Positions 1 through 6,640 of a stretch of DNA of 8,906 nucleotides are shown here, one piece after another (position 1 is the first letter of the stretch; the number at the start of each line of letters is the position of its first letter). The notes under the pieces were generated by a model. It made no database searches and was not told the DNA's origin. It saw only the letters and a program-made list of their open reading frames with translations. The position numbers and the translations under genes were made by a program. The stretch is from positions 1,784-10,689 of the forward strand of contig DJFO01000338.1 in assembly GCA_002432555.1 (NCBI GenBank), in the 5' to 3' direction. This DNA is from Marinagarivorans sp. UBA5870 (GTDB taxonomy: Bacteria; Pseudomonadota; Gammaproteobacteria; Pseudomonadales; Cellvibrionaceae).

Positions 1-727
1 CAGGTACGCCGGCCGCCGTGTTCAGCAGCACGTTGACGGTGCCGTTATTGCCGGAGCTCGCGGTCATTTCCACGCTGAAGCCGATATTGCCGGTGCTGAA
101 ATCGGTGGCGAGCGGCAGCGTGAAGTTCGCCGTGGGCAGCGTGGTGCTGGTGCTGGTCTGCAAGCCTACCTGGGCGACGCCGACGGCGTTGCCCTGGGTA
201 CTAAAGGCGGTGCCGGTGCTCTGCAGCACTTCCTCTGAAGAATCGAGGTTCAGCAGCGATTCCACGAGGGTCGTCGGCCGGGGCGACAAGTTGCTGGTCT
301 GGATGCGAATATCATTTTGCAGACCGCTGATATCACCGTTCTCGTCCGCCGGAAAACCCTGCAGGTTGGCGCCGGTATTGCTGGTGATAAAACCTTCGCG
401 GTCGAGCCCGAAAGCGCCGGAGCGGGTATAAAATTGCTCGCCTTCGCGGCGCACCACAAAAAAGCCGTTGCCATTGATGGCGAGGTCCAGCTCGTTTTCC
501 GTGAAGGCGATACTGCCCTGGGTAAACCGCTGCGACACATCCTGCAGGCGCACACCGCTGCCGATGGGATTATTGCCCGCGCCCAGCACGGACGTGGCGT
601 AAACATCCCCAAACTCCGCTCGCGAACTTTTGAATCCGGTGGTAGACGCGTTGGCGATGTTGTTGCCCGTAATGGACAACTCGTTGGACGCGGCGCGAAT
701 GCCACTAAGGGCTGTATCGAAAGGCAT
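1..727 (-). CDS. flgE: Flagellar hook protein FlgE, N-terminal part (cut by window edge)
   Basis: FlgE is the subunit of the flagellar hook, exported through the flagellar type III apparatus. The reading frame is open from the ATG at 725-727 to the left edge, giving about 242 residues; the C-terminus is missing. It begins MPFDTALSGIRAASNELSI and continues with TGNNIANASTTGFKSSRAEF, the rod/hook N-terminal helix signature. A second hallmark follows: QGSIAFTENELDLAINGNGF and then FVV, which is the conserved D1-type core of hook proteins. From about residue 150 onward the sequence is Ser/Thr/Asn-rich, as expected for the variable outer domains. The start is well supported by AGGAG about 7 bases upstream. 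It lies 171 bp downstream of flgD, in the same direction, with a stem-loop between them. The identification is firm; FlgF/FlgG share the N-terminal signature, but position after flgD favours FlgE. Confidence 0.95.
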   Translation of the reverse strand, partial: MPFDTALSGIRAASNELSITGNNIANASTTGFKSSRAEFGDVYATSVLGAGNNPIGSGVRLQDVSQRFTQGSIAFTENELDLAINGNGFFVVRREGEQFYTRSGAFGLDREGFITSNTGANLQGFPADENGDISGLQNDIRIQTSNLSPRPTTLVESLLNLDSSEEVLQSTGTAFSTQGNAVGVAQVGLQTSTSTTLPTANFTLPLATDFSTGNIGFSVEMTASSGNNGTVNVLLNTAAGVP

Positions 728-804
728 ATCTCTCTCCTGCTACTGCTTGCGCGGCGCCGGGAAATCCGGCAACCGCAAATTTTTACCGGCAGCCGGACTA
801 TTCG

Positions 805-834
805 GCGGCCGCGCAACTGATCAATCGCGGCCGC
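805..834 (-). repeat. GC-rich stem-loop between flgD and flgE
   Basis: A perfect 9-bp inverted repeat, GCGGCCGCG (805-813) and CGCGGCCGC (826-834), encloses a 12-base loop. The loop contains the palindrome TGATCA. It sits in the 171-bp gap between flgD and flgE, in an operon whose other gaps are only 2 and 13 bp. No U-tract follows on the minus strand, so it is not a classic terminator. It may be an mRNA processing or stabilising hairpin that tunes the excess of hook subunit over FlgD; that role is inference. Confidence 0.55.
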
Positions 835-898
835 GGGATGGCGGCGGCCGCTCACTCTCTGCCCGCCGCCCCCGGAACATCCGGCGCGGCGAGCAGGA

Positions 899-1621
899 TT
901 ACTCGTTAAATTGTTTGACGTCCGCCAGGTTGACGGCACCAAGCCCCGCCAGATTCAGCGTCAAACTACCGCTGGGTCCAACGGTGACGCTGTTGACATT
1001 CGCACTTAAATACGTGTTCAACTGGGTGGGTTTGCCGTCCACCGATGAGGTGACGGTGAATTTGTAATTGCCCGCGCCCAGACCATTCGCGTGGGAACTC
1101 TGCCAATCCAACAATTCGCCGTTGACCTCCGCGTGTTTGCCGTTCCAGCGCAGCGCCAAATCTCCGGCGGGGGCGCTGCCCACATCGATGGAATCCACCA
1201 GCGCACCGGCGTCGTTGTAGATGTCCACCTGCAGATCCTGGGTGCTGGACGGAATTTCCACCAACGCGGTCACAGCGCCGCCCTCCAGCAACTGGGATTT
1301 ATCCGTCTCGACGCTGACGGAGCGGCCGACCAGGGAAGACGCCTGTAGCGCCTGGTTGGCGACGAAATTCTGGGTAAAGCCCTCGAAGTTGTTGTTTAAC
1401 TTATCGAGGCTCTCCACCGAGCTGAACTGGGCCAGCTGCGCAATAAACTCGCCGTTTTCCTGCGGGCTCAGCGGATCTTGATTTTCCAGCTGGGTGATCA
1501 TCAGCTGCAGAAAAGCTTTCTGGCCGAGCTCGTCGCTACCCTGGGTGGCGTCCTTGGTTTTTTTCGCAATGGAAAGATCCTGGAAGACGCTATTGGCGGA
1601 AGTACTGGCGATCTCACTCAT
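899..1621 (-). CDS. flgD: Flagellar hook assembly (capping) protein FlgD
   Basis: FlgD forms the transient cap on the growing hook that lets FlgE subunits polymerise; it is later replaced by FlgK. The 240-residue protein has the FlgD signature in its N-terminal part: FLQLMITQLENQDPLSP (residues 37-53), then the helical segment with NGEFIAQLAQFSSVESL (56-72). Residues about 97-220 fit the beta-rich tudor/Fn3-like domain, including the DIYNDAGALV and GAGNYKFTV strands, and the tail SVTVGPSGSLTLNLAGLGAV resembles the usual FlgD end. The ATG is preceded by AAGGAG at an ideal distance. The gene lies 13 bp after flgC, in the same operon. Length is normal for the family. Confidence 0.97.
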   Translation of the reverse strand: MSEIASTSANSVFQDLSIAKKTKDATQGSDELGQKAFLQLMITQLENQDPLSPQENGEFIAQLAQFSSVESLDKLNNNFEGFTQNFVANQALQASSLVGRSVSVETDKSQLLEGGAVTALVEIPSSTQDLQVDIYNDAGALVDSIDVGSAPAGDLALRWNGKHAEVNGELLDWQSSHANGLGAGNYKFTVTSSVDGKPTQLNTYLSANVNSVTVGPSGSLTLNLAGLGAVNLADVKQFNE

Positions 1622-1634
1622 GGTTTACTCCTTG

Positions 1635-2075
1635 TTATTGGCCGAGCGTCAGAACCCGCTGCACCATCTGCTTCGCGGAATTCATGACTTCGACGTTGAC
1701 TTGAAAGGAGCGGGAGGCGGAAATCATATTGGTCATTTCTTCCACCACGTTGACGTTGGGATAAAACACGTAACCCTTCTCGTCCGCCAGGGGATGATTG
1801 GGTTCAAAACGCATCTGCAGGGGCGCGTCGCTTTCCACTATGCCCAGCACGTTGACCCCCGGCGAGGCGGCGTCGCCCGACAAGTTGGTGGCGTTCGGGT
1901 GGCCGAGCATATTGTGGTAGGCCGCGGCAAATACCGGATGCCGGCCGCGGTAAACGCCCTCCGAACTGGAAGCCGCCGATTCGGCGTTGGCGATATTGCT
2001 GGCGGTGGTATTCAGCCGCACCGATTGCGCATTCATGCCGGAACCGGCGATGTCGATAATATTGTTCAAACCCAT
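1635..2075 (-). CDS. flgC: Flagellar proximal rod protein FlgC
   Basis: FlgC is one of the proximal rod subunits linking the MS ring to the distal rod in the periplasm. The 146-residue protein begins MGLNNIIDIAGSGMNAQSVR and continues LNTTASNIANAES, the rod-protein N-terminal helix. The C-terminal half has the highly conserved FlgC block: a GYVFYPNVNVVEEMTNMISA stretch (101-120), then SRSFQ and VEVMNSAKQM (129-138). It starts only 2 bp after the flgB stop codon, and its ribosome binding site (AGAGGCG) lies inside the end of flgB, so translational coupling is likely. It is about a dozen residues longer than the enterobacterial protein, the extra length lying in the middle (about 60-90). Confidence 0.97.
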   Translation of the reverse strand: MGLNNIIDIAGSGMNAQSVRLNTTASNIANAESAASSSEGVYRGRHPVFAAAYHNMLGHPNATNLSGDAASPGVNVLGIVESDAPLQMRFEPNHPLADEKGYVFYPNVNVVEEMTNMISASRSFQVNVEVMNSAKQMVQRVLTLGQ

Positions 2076-2077
2076 GA

Positions 2078-2485
2078 TTATTCGCCTCTTATGGCAGAAA
2101 GCAGGCCTTTAAAACGGCTGTTGAGCAGCGTAAAGGCGGTTTGAAATTCCAGGCTGTTCGCCATGAATTCCGCATGTTCGGTATGTTCGTCCACCGTATT
2201 GCCGTCAATGGACGGCTGAGTGGGCGTGCGGTAGCTCAATTGACCCACACCCCCGTTGGCGGAAGCGCCGGCGTCAAAGTGGCGACTTTGGGTACGATTT
2301 ATCCCCGCCGGACTGGATTGGCTGGCCATGGCGTTGTTGAGCGCCGCGTGAAAATCAAAATCCCGCGCTTTGAAATTGGGCGTGTCGGCATTGGCCAGGT
2401 TGCCGGACAAGACCTCCGCGCGCTGCGAACGCAGCCGCAGCGCCACTTCGGATGCACCTAACGCCTGATTAAAATTGATTGCCAC
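2078..2485 (-). CDS. flgB: Flagellar basal-body rod protein FlgB (GTG start)
   Basis: FlgB is a proximal rod subunit and the first gene of this flgBCDE operon. I chose the GTG at 2483-2485, giving 135 residues, for two reasons. The protein then begins (V)AINFNQALG, matching the usual MAI-F-ALG opening of the family, and GGAG lies 7 bases upstream. A TTG start at 2518 would add 11 residues unlike the family. The rod signature is clear: QRAEVLSGNLANADTPNFKA (21-40) followed by RDFDF. The C-terminus, EHAEFMANSLEFQTAFTLLN (103-122) then SRFKGLLSAIRGE, is the typical FlgB ending. A sigma-54-type promoter lies about 70 bp upstream. Confidence 0.95.
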   Translation of the reverse strand: MAINFNQALGASEVALRLRSQRAEVLSGNLANADTPNFKARDFDFHAALNNAMASQSSPAGINRTQSRHFDAGASANGGVGQLSYRTPTQPSIDGNTVDEHTEHAEFMANSLEFQTAFTLLNSRFKGLLSAIRGE

Positions 2486-2552
2486 TGGGAAACTCCACTT
2501 AGCTGATGACCCCAACAAATTTTTGTCGGAAATCGGTTAACAGGATGGCTAA

Positions 2553-2569
2553 AGCAAGCCATATGCCAA
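2553..2569 (-). promoter_or_regulatory. Sigma-54 (RpoN) promoter for flgBCDE
   Basis: Read on the minus strand this is TTGGCATATGGCTTGCT. The invariant GG (-24) and GC (-12) are 12 bases apart, and TTGGCA and TTGC both match the RpoN consensus (TGGCAC-N5-TTGC type). Transcription should start near 2542, giving a leader of about 57 nt before the flgB GTG. In Pseudomonas the flgBCDE operon is sigma-54-dependent under the FleQ/FleR activators, so position and family knowledge agree. I could not recognise an enhancer site for an activator. Confidence 0.82.
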
Positions 2570-2637
2570 GCGAACTGATTGAGATAGGTGGTTGATATTT
2601 TTAGGTTTTTCGGAGCGTCAAAAAATTGCGAAAGATG

Positions 2638-2850
2638 CGCCGGCAAGGTTTTGCCGGTGGTTTGCCGCCAGCCGGAATTCCGCCGCGACCGTGGTACAGC
2701 CCCTCAGCCGGAGTCTGTCCACCCTAGGGGCACCCCTTGCGGGTGCCCGTAGCGCCGGCGAAGACGGTCGCCATCGAGGCGATAAAAGAAATCCAAATCT
2801 TTGCGGGAAATTGTGCGGCCGGGAAGACGGGCGACACGAGGGTCGCCCCT
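2638..2850. repeat. Cluster of palindromes (REP-like) between cheR and flgB
   Basis: This gene-free stretch holds several inverted repeats. A 7-bp stem CCGGCAA/TTGCCGG with a 4-base loop spans 2640-2657 and extends with a G-U pair to 2638-2659. The palindrome CGGAATTCCG lies at 2673-2682. An 8-bp stem GGGCACCC/GGGTGCCC with a 5-base loop spans 2728-2748. A 5-bp stem TCGCC/GGCGA spans 2768-2782. A 7-bp stem GGGCGAC/GTCGCCC with a 6-base loop spans 2829-2848. The octamer GAAGACGG occurs twice, at 2760-2767 and 2823-2830, each time beside a hairpin. The form resembles dispersed REP-type elements. They may also act as 3' hairpins for the cheR message. No credible gene is seen here. Confidence 0.6.
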
Positions 2851-2877
2851 ACGATCTGAACGGAGCGAATTTATGGA

Positions 2878-3750
2878 CTAAACGCCGCCGCGGGCGATTT
2901 TTGCCCTATAGGCAACGCCGGGGTTGCAATTGACCATCTCATAAAGGTCATTGAGGCCGGTGATGTTTTCGGATGAGCCGAGAAAAAGAATGCCGCCGGG
3001 ATTGAGATTGGCGTGGATCTTTCGCAGGATTTCCAGCTTGAGATCACTGGAGAAATAGATCAGCACATTGCGGCAGAAGACTATGTCGAATTTGCCGAGC
3101 AGGAAAAACGACTCCTGCAGATTGAGCGGTCGAAATCGCACCCGGTTGCGCACCGAATCCTTGACGCGCCAGGTGTCGCCGTCAAGCTGCAAAAAATGTT
3201 CGCCGTTGCGCTCGCTGGAAAGGCCGCGCACAAGCGAAAGACGGTCATAGATTCCCTCCTTGGCGACTTCCAACACGGACGATGACACGTCGGTCGCCAA
3301 TATTTCGGCATCGCAACCGCGCGCGAGAAGCCTGCCGCGCATACCCTCCTCCACCACCATACTAATGGAGTAAGGTTCCTGCCCACTGGAGCAGGCGGCG
3401 GACCAAATCTTGATCTTTTCGCCGGGCTTTTGTTTCGCGAGCGCCGGCAGCAGGACCTTGCCGAGGTAATCAAACGGGTAACCGTCGCGAAACCAGAAGG
3501 TTTCATTGGTGGTCATGGCGTCTATGACCCGCTGCCGCAGCAGGCGCTGATTATCTTTTTGGATCAGCTGCGTGAGTTCGCCGAGGCTGGCCAGCTTGTT
3601 TTCCAGGAGAATCCGCCGGATACGAGTCGACACCAGGTATTGTTTATTCGCTCCCAGGTCGATGCCGCAGGCCGTGCGGAGAAACACGCTGAAGGCCTGA
3701 TATTCATTCGGATCCAAGTGGGGTATTTCCCCCATGAGACTTTTATTCAT
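2878..3750 (-). CDS. cheR: Chemotaxis protein methyltransferase CheR
   Basis: CheR transfers methyl groups from S-adenosylmethionine to glutamates in chemoreceptors, in the cytoplasm, as part of sensory adaptation. The 290-residue protein has the CheR N-terminal helical domain (about 10-75) and the methyltransferase domain after it. Visible motifs are TTNETFWFRD (80-89), SAACSSGQEPYS (117-128, the SAM-binding motif I, with GQEPYS where many have GEEPYS), ATDVS (152-156), FCRNVLIYF (225-233) and LGSSE (257-261). The length is normal. It lies 57 bp downstream of cheV, in the same direction, and they are probably co-transcribed. The ATG at 3748-3750 has no clear Shine-Dalgarno; the ATG at codon 6 is no better, so the exact start is uncertain by a few residues. 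Confidence 0.95.
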   Translation of the reverse strand: MNKSLMGEIPHLDPNEYQAFSVFLRTACGIDLGANKQYLVSTRIRRILLENKLASLGELTQLIQKDNQRLLRQRVIDAMTTNETFWFRDGYPFDYLGKVLLPALAKQKPGEKIKIWSAACSSGQEPYSISMVVEEGMRGRLLARGCDAEILATDVSSSVLEVAKEGIYDRLSLVRGLSSERNGEHFLQLDGDTWRVKDSVRNRVRFRPLNLQESFFLLGKFDIVFCRNVLIYFSSDLKLEILRKIHANLNPGGILFLGSSENITGLNDLYEMVNCNPGVAYRAKIARGGV

Positions 3751-3807
3751 CGACCCGGTCCCGGATTGGCAAGGTGTGGATCCGCAAAGGGGAAACCCCC
3801 GCGGGCA

Positions 3808-4743
3808 TCAACGGCGACCGCTAACCTCATGAATGCGGTTGCTCACGCGTTTGGCAAGTTCGTCCGGGTGGAACTTGGCCAAAAAGTCATTCGCGCCCAC
3901 CTTCTTCACCATGACCTCGTTGAAAATACCGCTGAGGGAGGTGTGCAGCACCACGTGCATTTGATTTAACTTGGGGTTGGCCCGCACTTCGGCAGTGAAG
4001 GTATATCCGTCCATCTCCGGCATTTCGATGTCGGAGATCACCATCAACAACTCCTTATAGGGATCCTTGCCCGCGGCCAAGAGGGCCTGAAGAAACTCGA
4101 GCGCCTCCTGGCCGTTTTTGAGCACCGTGGTGCGCACTCCCATGGACTGCACCACCTTTTGAATCTGTTTACGCGCTATGGCCGAGTCGTCCACGATCAG
4201 CACGTGCTTGTTGACCGTATCGCTGATATTGACCTCTTTGATCACTTCCTCGCTCACGTCCACCGGCAGGGGCGAAACTTCCGCAAGAATTTTTTCCACG
4301 TCAATTATTTCCACCAGACGCCCATCCACTTCGGTGACCGCCGTCAGATAACTTTCCTTGCCCGCGCCCTTCGGTGGCGGGTGGATCGCACCCCAGTTCA
4401 TGTTCACGATTCGTTCAACGGATTTGACCAGGAAACCCTGGGTTGAGCGGTTGTACTCGGTGATAATGACAAAACACTGCTGGAGGTTTTCCAGGCGGCT
4501 CGACCCGGTCGCCTGCCGCATATCCATAATCGGGATGGTGCCGCCGCGGATATGGGCTACACCGCGCACCACCGGATTGCGCTTGGGGATCTCGCTCAGG
4601 CGGGGGCACTGCAGCACTTCCTTGACCTTGAACACGTTAATGCCGTACAACTGCCGGCCGCCCAGGCTGAACAGCAACAATTCGAGTCGATTTTGCCCCA
4701 CCAATTGTGTACGCTCGTTAACGCTGTCAAGAACACCGGCCAT
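3808..4743 (-). CDS. cheV: Chemotaxis coupling/response-regulator protein CheV (CheW-REC)
   Basis: CheV couples chemoreceptors to the CheA kinase and carries a receiver domain that tunes this coupling by phosphorylation. Residues about 15-160 are a CheW-like domain, with LLFSLGGRQLYGINVFKVKE (23-42), VVRGVAHIRGGTIPIMDM (58-75) and the closing EVDGRLVEIIDVEKIL. Residues about 180-307 are a receiver domain with VLIVDDSAIARKQ (acidic pair D185/D186), phospho-acceptor D238 in SDIEMPEMDGY, T268 and K290; all key residues are present. The 311-residue length is typical. The start is supported by GAGGAAG about 5 bases upstream. It diverges from flgA across a 164-bp gap and precedes cheR. A weak sigma-70-like pair (TTGACG/TGAATT) lies just upstream, but I do not call a promoter. 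Confidence 0.96.
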   Translation of the reverse strand: MAGVLDSVNERTQLVGQNRLELLLFSLGGRQLYGINVFKVKEVLQCPRLSEIPKRNPVVRGVAHIRGGTIPIMDMRQATGSSRLENLQQCFVIITEYNRSTQGFLVKSVERIVNMNWGAIHPPPKGAGKESYLTAVTEVDGRLVEIIDVEKILAEVSPLPVDVSEEVIKEVNISDTVNKHVLIVDDSAIARKQIQKVVQSMGVRTTVLKNGQEALEFLQALLAAGKDPYKELLMVISDIEMPEMDGYTFTAEVRANPKLNQMHVVLHTSLSGIFNEVMVKKVGANDFLAKFHPDELAKRVSNRIHEVSGRR

Positions 4744-4790
4744 ATTACTTCCTCAAAAATTCAACCGGCCCGGAAATCGCCGTCAAGGCC

Positions 4791-4808
4791 TGCGGCACAC
4801 CCTTTGCA
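4791..4808 (+). promoter_or_regulatory. Sigma-54 (RpoN) promoter for flgA
   Basis: The element reads CGGCACACCCTTTGCA, with GG at 4794-4795 and GC at 4806-4807, the required 12-base spacing. GGCAC and TTTGCA fit the RpoN consensus well; the base before GG is C rather than T. The predicted start is near 4819, leaving a leader of about 89 nt before flgA. It sits in the cheV-flgA divergent gap and faces flgA. Confidence 0.7.
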
Positions 4809-4907
4809 GAGACCCCGTTAGAAGTGACTCAGTGTGCGTGTAATGGCGTTTTTTTGACGGTTGTTGATTTGCGAGCGCTATCAATAACTAAGCATAGGAC
4901 AATAAAT

Positions 4908-5618
4908 ATGAGATACCGCGTTTTTTTCTCGTGCCTGCTGCTGGTGCTGAGCGGTACCCTGCGCGCCGAGCCCTTCCAAGACTTCGAGCAAGTACGCGCC
5001 TCCGTCATTCAGTTTGTGAATAATGAAATGCAGGGCGAATTCGCCGGTATCCCGCCGGAAAATATTGCGATCTCGGTTTCCAACTTGGATTCGCGGTTGC
5101 AGCTGACCCGCTGTGAACTGCCCCTGCGCCAAGCCATCACCTCGCCGCGCCCCTACGGCAGTAATATTTCGGTCAAAGTCAGCTGCGGCGGCGTCAAACC
5201 TTGGTCAATTTATGTCCCAACTCGCGTCGACATGTACGCGGAGGTGGCGGTCATGGCCAATACTTTAGAGCGTGGCAGCATTTTGACGGAAGCCGATGTG
5301 CAGCTGGTTCGAATGAATACGACCCAGGCGGGTTTCGGCCACATACGCGATCTGCGGCAGGCGGTCGGCAAGGAACTGAAACGGCGCCTGCAATCCGGCG
5401 ACGCGGTCCGGCTCTCGCACCTCAAGTCGCCCCAGGTAGTACGCAAGGGCGACCGCGTGGTGGTGGAAGCCACGACCGCGGGCGTGTCGGTTGTAACCTC
5501 GGGCCGAGCCCTGCTCAACGGCCAGGTGGGAGACCAGATCCAGGTGCGCAACGAGAAATCCGAGCGCGTAGTGGACGCGGAAGTGGTTGCCCCTGGCCGG
5601 GTAAAGGTCTCCCTGTGA
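4908..5618 (+). CDS. flgA: Flagellar P-ring assembly chaperone FlgA
   Basis: FlgA is a periplasmic chaperone that helps FlgI build the P ring around the rod. I chose the ATG at 4908 (236 residues): it is preceded by AGGA at 8 bases, and it places a clean Sec signal peptide at the N-terminus (MRYR, then the hydrophobic VFFSCLLLVLSGTL, cleavage likely after LRA, residue 20). An in-frame upstream start at 4824 would bury that signal. Cys69 and Cys93 may form a disulfide. Residues about 110-172 resemble the SAF domain (AEVAVMANTLERGSILTEAD, then HIRDLRQAVGKELKR). The C-terminal domain has GDRVVVEATTAGVSVVTSGR (181-200), ALLNGQVGDQIQVRN and VVAPGRVKV, the FlgA ending. Its position, divergent from cheV and ahead of flgM, is as in Pseudomonas. 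Confidence 0.95.
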   Translation: MRYRVFFSCLLLVLSGTLRAEPFQDFEQVRASVIQFVNNEMQGEFAGIPPENIAISVSNLDSRLQLTRCELPLRQAITSPRPYGSNISVKVSCGGVKPWSIYVPTRVDMYAEVAVMANTLERGSILTEADVQLVRMNTTQAGFGHIRDLRQAVGKELKRRLQSGDAVRLSHLKSPQVVRKGDRVVVEATTAGVSVVTSGRALLNGQVGDQIQVRNEKSERVVDAEVVAPGRVKVSL

Positions 5619-5660
5619 CCGCGGGCGGACGAACGGCGGAAAATTATTGCTGGCGGCCCT

Positions 5661-5687
5661 TAAAGTTTTGCTACAGGGGGCCGATAA
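5661..5687 (+). promoter_or_regulatory. Sigma-28 (FliA) promoter for flgMN, exact consensus
   Basis: TAAAGTTT (5661-5668), an 11-base spacer, and GCCGATAA (5680-5687) match the enterobacterial sigma-28 consensus at every specified position and in spacing. The start should be near 5695, about 40 nt before flgM. The promoter implies that flgMN is transcribed by the same sigma factor that FlgM inhibits. A short inverted repeat, TAAGC/GCTTA (5693-5713), lies at the very start of the leader. Confidence 0.9.
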
Positions 5688-5733
5688 CCGGATAAGCAGT
5701 GCATGTCCGCTTAGCGTCAACGGGTAAAAGTTT

Positions 5734-6042
5734 ATGGTAATAGATCCCAGCAACCCCAGTCTGAACAAGGCCTCCGGTGCAACCACCGGCAGTACCAAAC
5801 CGAAGCCGGCGGCCAGCCCGGAAGCGCCTGCAGCCGGCAAACCGGCAGCCAAAGCGGCGGGGGACAATGTCTCTCTGAGCAGCCAAGCCCAGACGCTCGG
5901 TCGTCTGGAGCAGGCCATGCAGAAGAGTCCGGAGGTGGACGAGGCGAAAGTGTCCGCCATTAAACAGGCGATCGCCGAGGGCCGCTATCAGATCAACAGC
6001 GACCGGATCGCGGAGCGCATGCTGGCACAGGATGGCCTCTAG
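5734..6042 (+). CDS. flgM: Anti-sigma-28 factor FlgM
   Basis: FlgM binds FliA (sigma-28) and blocks late flagellar genes until the hook is complete, when it is exported through the flagellar channel. The 102-residue protein opens MVID, as in Pseudomonas FlgM. It has a low-complexity Ala/Pro/Lys-rich N-terminal part (about 12-43) that is likely disordered and fits an export signal region. The conserved C-terminal FliA-binding part follows: DNVSLSSQAQTLGRLEQAMQ (44-63), VDEAKVSAIKQAIAEGRYQI (68-87) and NSDRIAERML (88-97). The Shine-Dalgarno is weak (GGGTAAAAG). The gene lies 115 bp after flgA, with its own sigma-28 promoter, and 33 bp before flgN. Confidence 0.95.
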   Translation: MVIDPSNPSLNKASGATTGSTKPKPAASPEAPAAGKPAAKAAGDNVSLSSQAQTLGRLEQAMQKSPEVDEAKVSAIKQAIAEGRYQINSDRIAERMLAQDGL

Positions 6043-6075
6043 CGATCAACGAGGGGCCATCGCCCCGGAGCCAAG

Positions 6076-6561
6076 ATGACCCAGACCGCCCCCACTGCCG
6101 CAAGTCTCCGCCAGCACATCCGCCAAGAAACGGACGCCTGCTCTACCCTGCTCGGCCTCCTCCATACCGAGCGTGAAGCCCTAAAATCCCGCGACGTCGA
6201 CAAACTGGAAGAAGTCATCCAAGCGAAATCGGCCTTCCTTTTACAGTTGGAACAGGGTGCCCGGCAGCGCAGCCAATGGGTGCCCCAAAAGACTCCCGGC
6301 GGGCAAAAATCAGAAGCGCTCTGGCTCGATTTGCTGCGCCGTCTCGACCCGACGCTCGAGAGCGACTGGGAAGGATTCAGAGATTTACTGAAACAATGCC
6401 AGGATCAAAACGAGATTAACGGCAAACTGCTGGCCCGCAATCAGCAGGTGTTCGCGCGCCTGCTCTCCATAGTGCGCGGCCAAAACGAGAACAGTCCGCT
6501 CTACACGCCCAAGGGCAACCGCGGCGGCGCCGGTACCTATCAAAAACTCGGCGAAGCTTGA
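6076..6561 (+). CDS. flgN: Flagellar export chaperone FlgN
   Basis: FlgN is a cytoplasmic chaperone for the hook-filament junction proteins FlgK and FlgL, delivering them to the export gate. The 161-residue protein is predicted mostly helical. It has the family's repeating pattern of LLGLLHTEREALKSRDVDKL (26-45), EEVIQAKSAFLLQLEQGARQ (46-65) and the C-terminal block CQDQNEINGKLLARNQQVFA (about 108-127), then RLLSIVRG and SPLYTPKG. The LYTPKG-like end is typical of gammaproteobacterial FlgN. The ATG is preceded by GGAG at 6 bases. It follows flgM by 33 bp, a gap that holds a small GGGGC/GCCCC hairpin. The flgZ-like PilZ gene found after flgN in Pseudomonas is absent here. Confidence 0.93.
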   Translation: MTQTAPTAASLRQHIRQETDACSTLLGLLHTEREALKSRDVDKLEEVIQAKSAFLLQLEQGARQRSQWVPQKTPGGQKSEALWLDLLRRLDPTLESDWEGFRDLLKQCQDQNEINGKLLARNQQVFARLLSIVRGQNENSPLYTPKGNRGGAGTYQKLGEA

Positions 6562-6590
6562 AATCGCGAGCCTGACCGGCCGTTCCCATT

Positions 6591-6616
6591 GACGGAACCC
6601 GCGTTACGGTTCCGTC
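6591..6616. terminator. Hairpin between convergent flgN and glycosyltransferase gene
   Basis: A perfect 9-bp stem, GACGGAACC (6591-6599) and GGTTCCGTC (6608-6616), encloses an 8-base loop. It lies in the 79-bp gap between two converging genes, 30 bp after the flgN stop and 25 bp beyond the glycosyltransferase stop. Neither side has a T-tract, so termination efficiency is doubtful, but position suggests a bidirectional 3'-end structure. Confidence 0.55.
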
Positions 6617-6640
6617 CTGGCCTTCCAACCTACACAAGCA

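Noticed and set aside
740..785. TAAAAATT and GCCGGATT before flgE as a possible sigma-28 promoter
   Set aside because: The spacing is too short compared with the sigma-28 consensus, and the -10 element matches poorly.
250..942. A 230-codon minus-strand frame overlapping flgE and the flgD end
   Set aside because: It is Arg/Pro/Ser-rich, out of frame with the unmistakable FlgE translation, and arises from GC-rich third positions.
1494..2144. A 216-codon plus-strand frame opposite flgD, flgC and flgB
   Set aside because: Antisense shadow spanning three well-identified genes, with no coherent domain.
2592..2933. A 113-codon plus-strand reading frame across the cheR-flgB gap
   Set aside because: Its translation includes GREDGRHEGRPYD-like stretches that arise from the palindromic repeats themselves, it overlaps the end of cheR, and it has no family resemblance.
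4824..4907. An upstream start that would lengthen FlgA by 28 residues
   Set aside because: It would place a non-signal stretch before an evident Sec signal peptide, and the start at 4908 has a good ribosome binding site.
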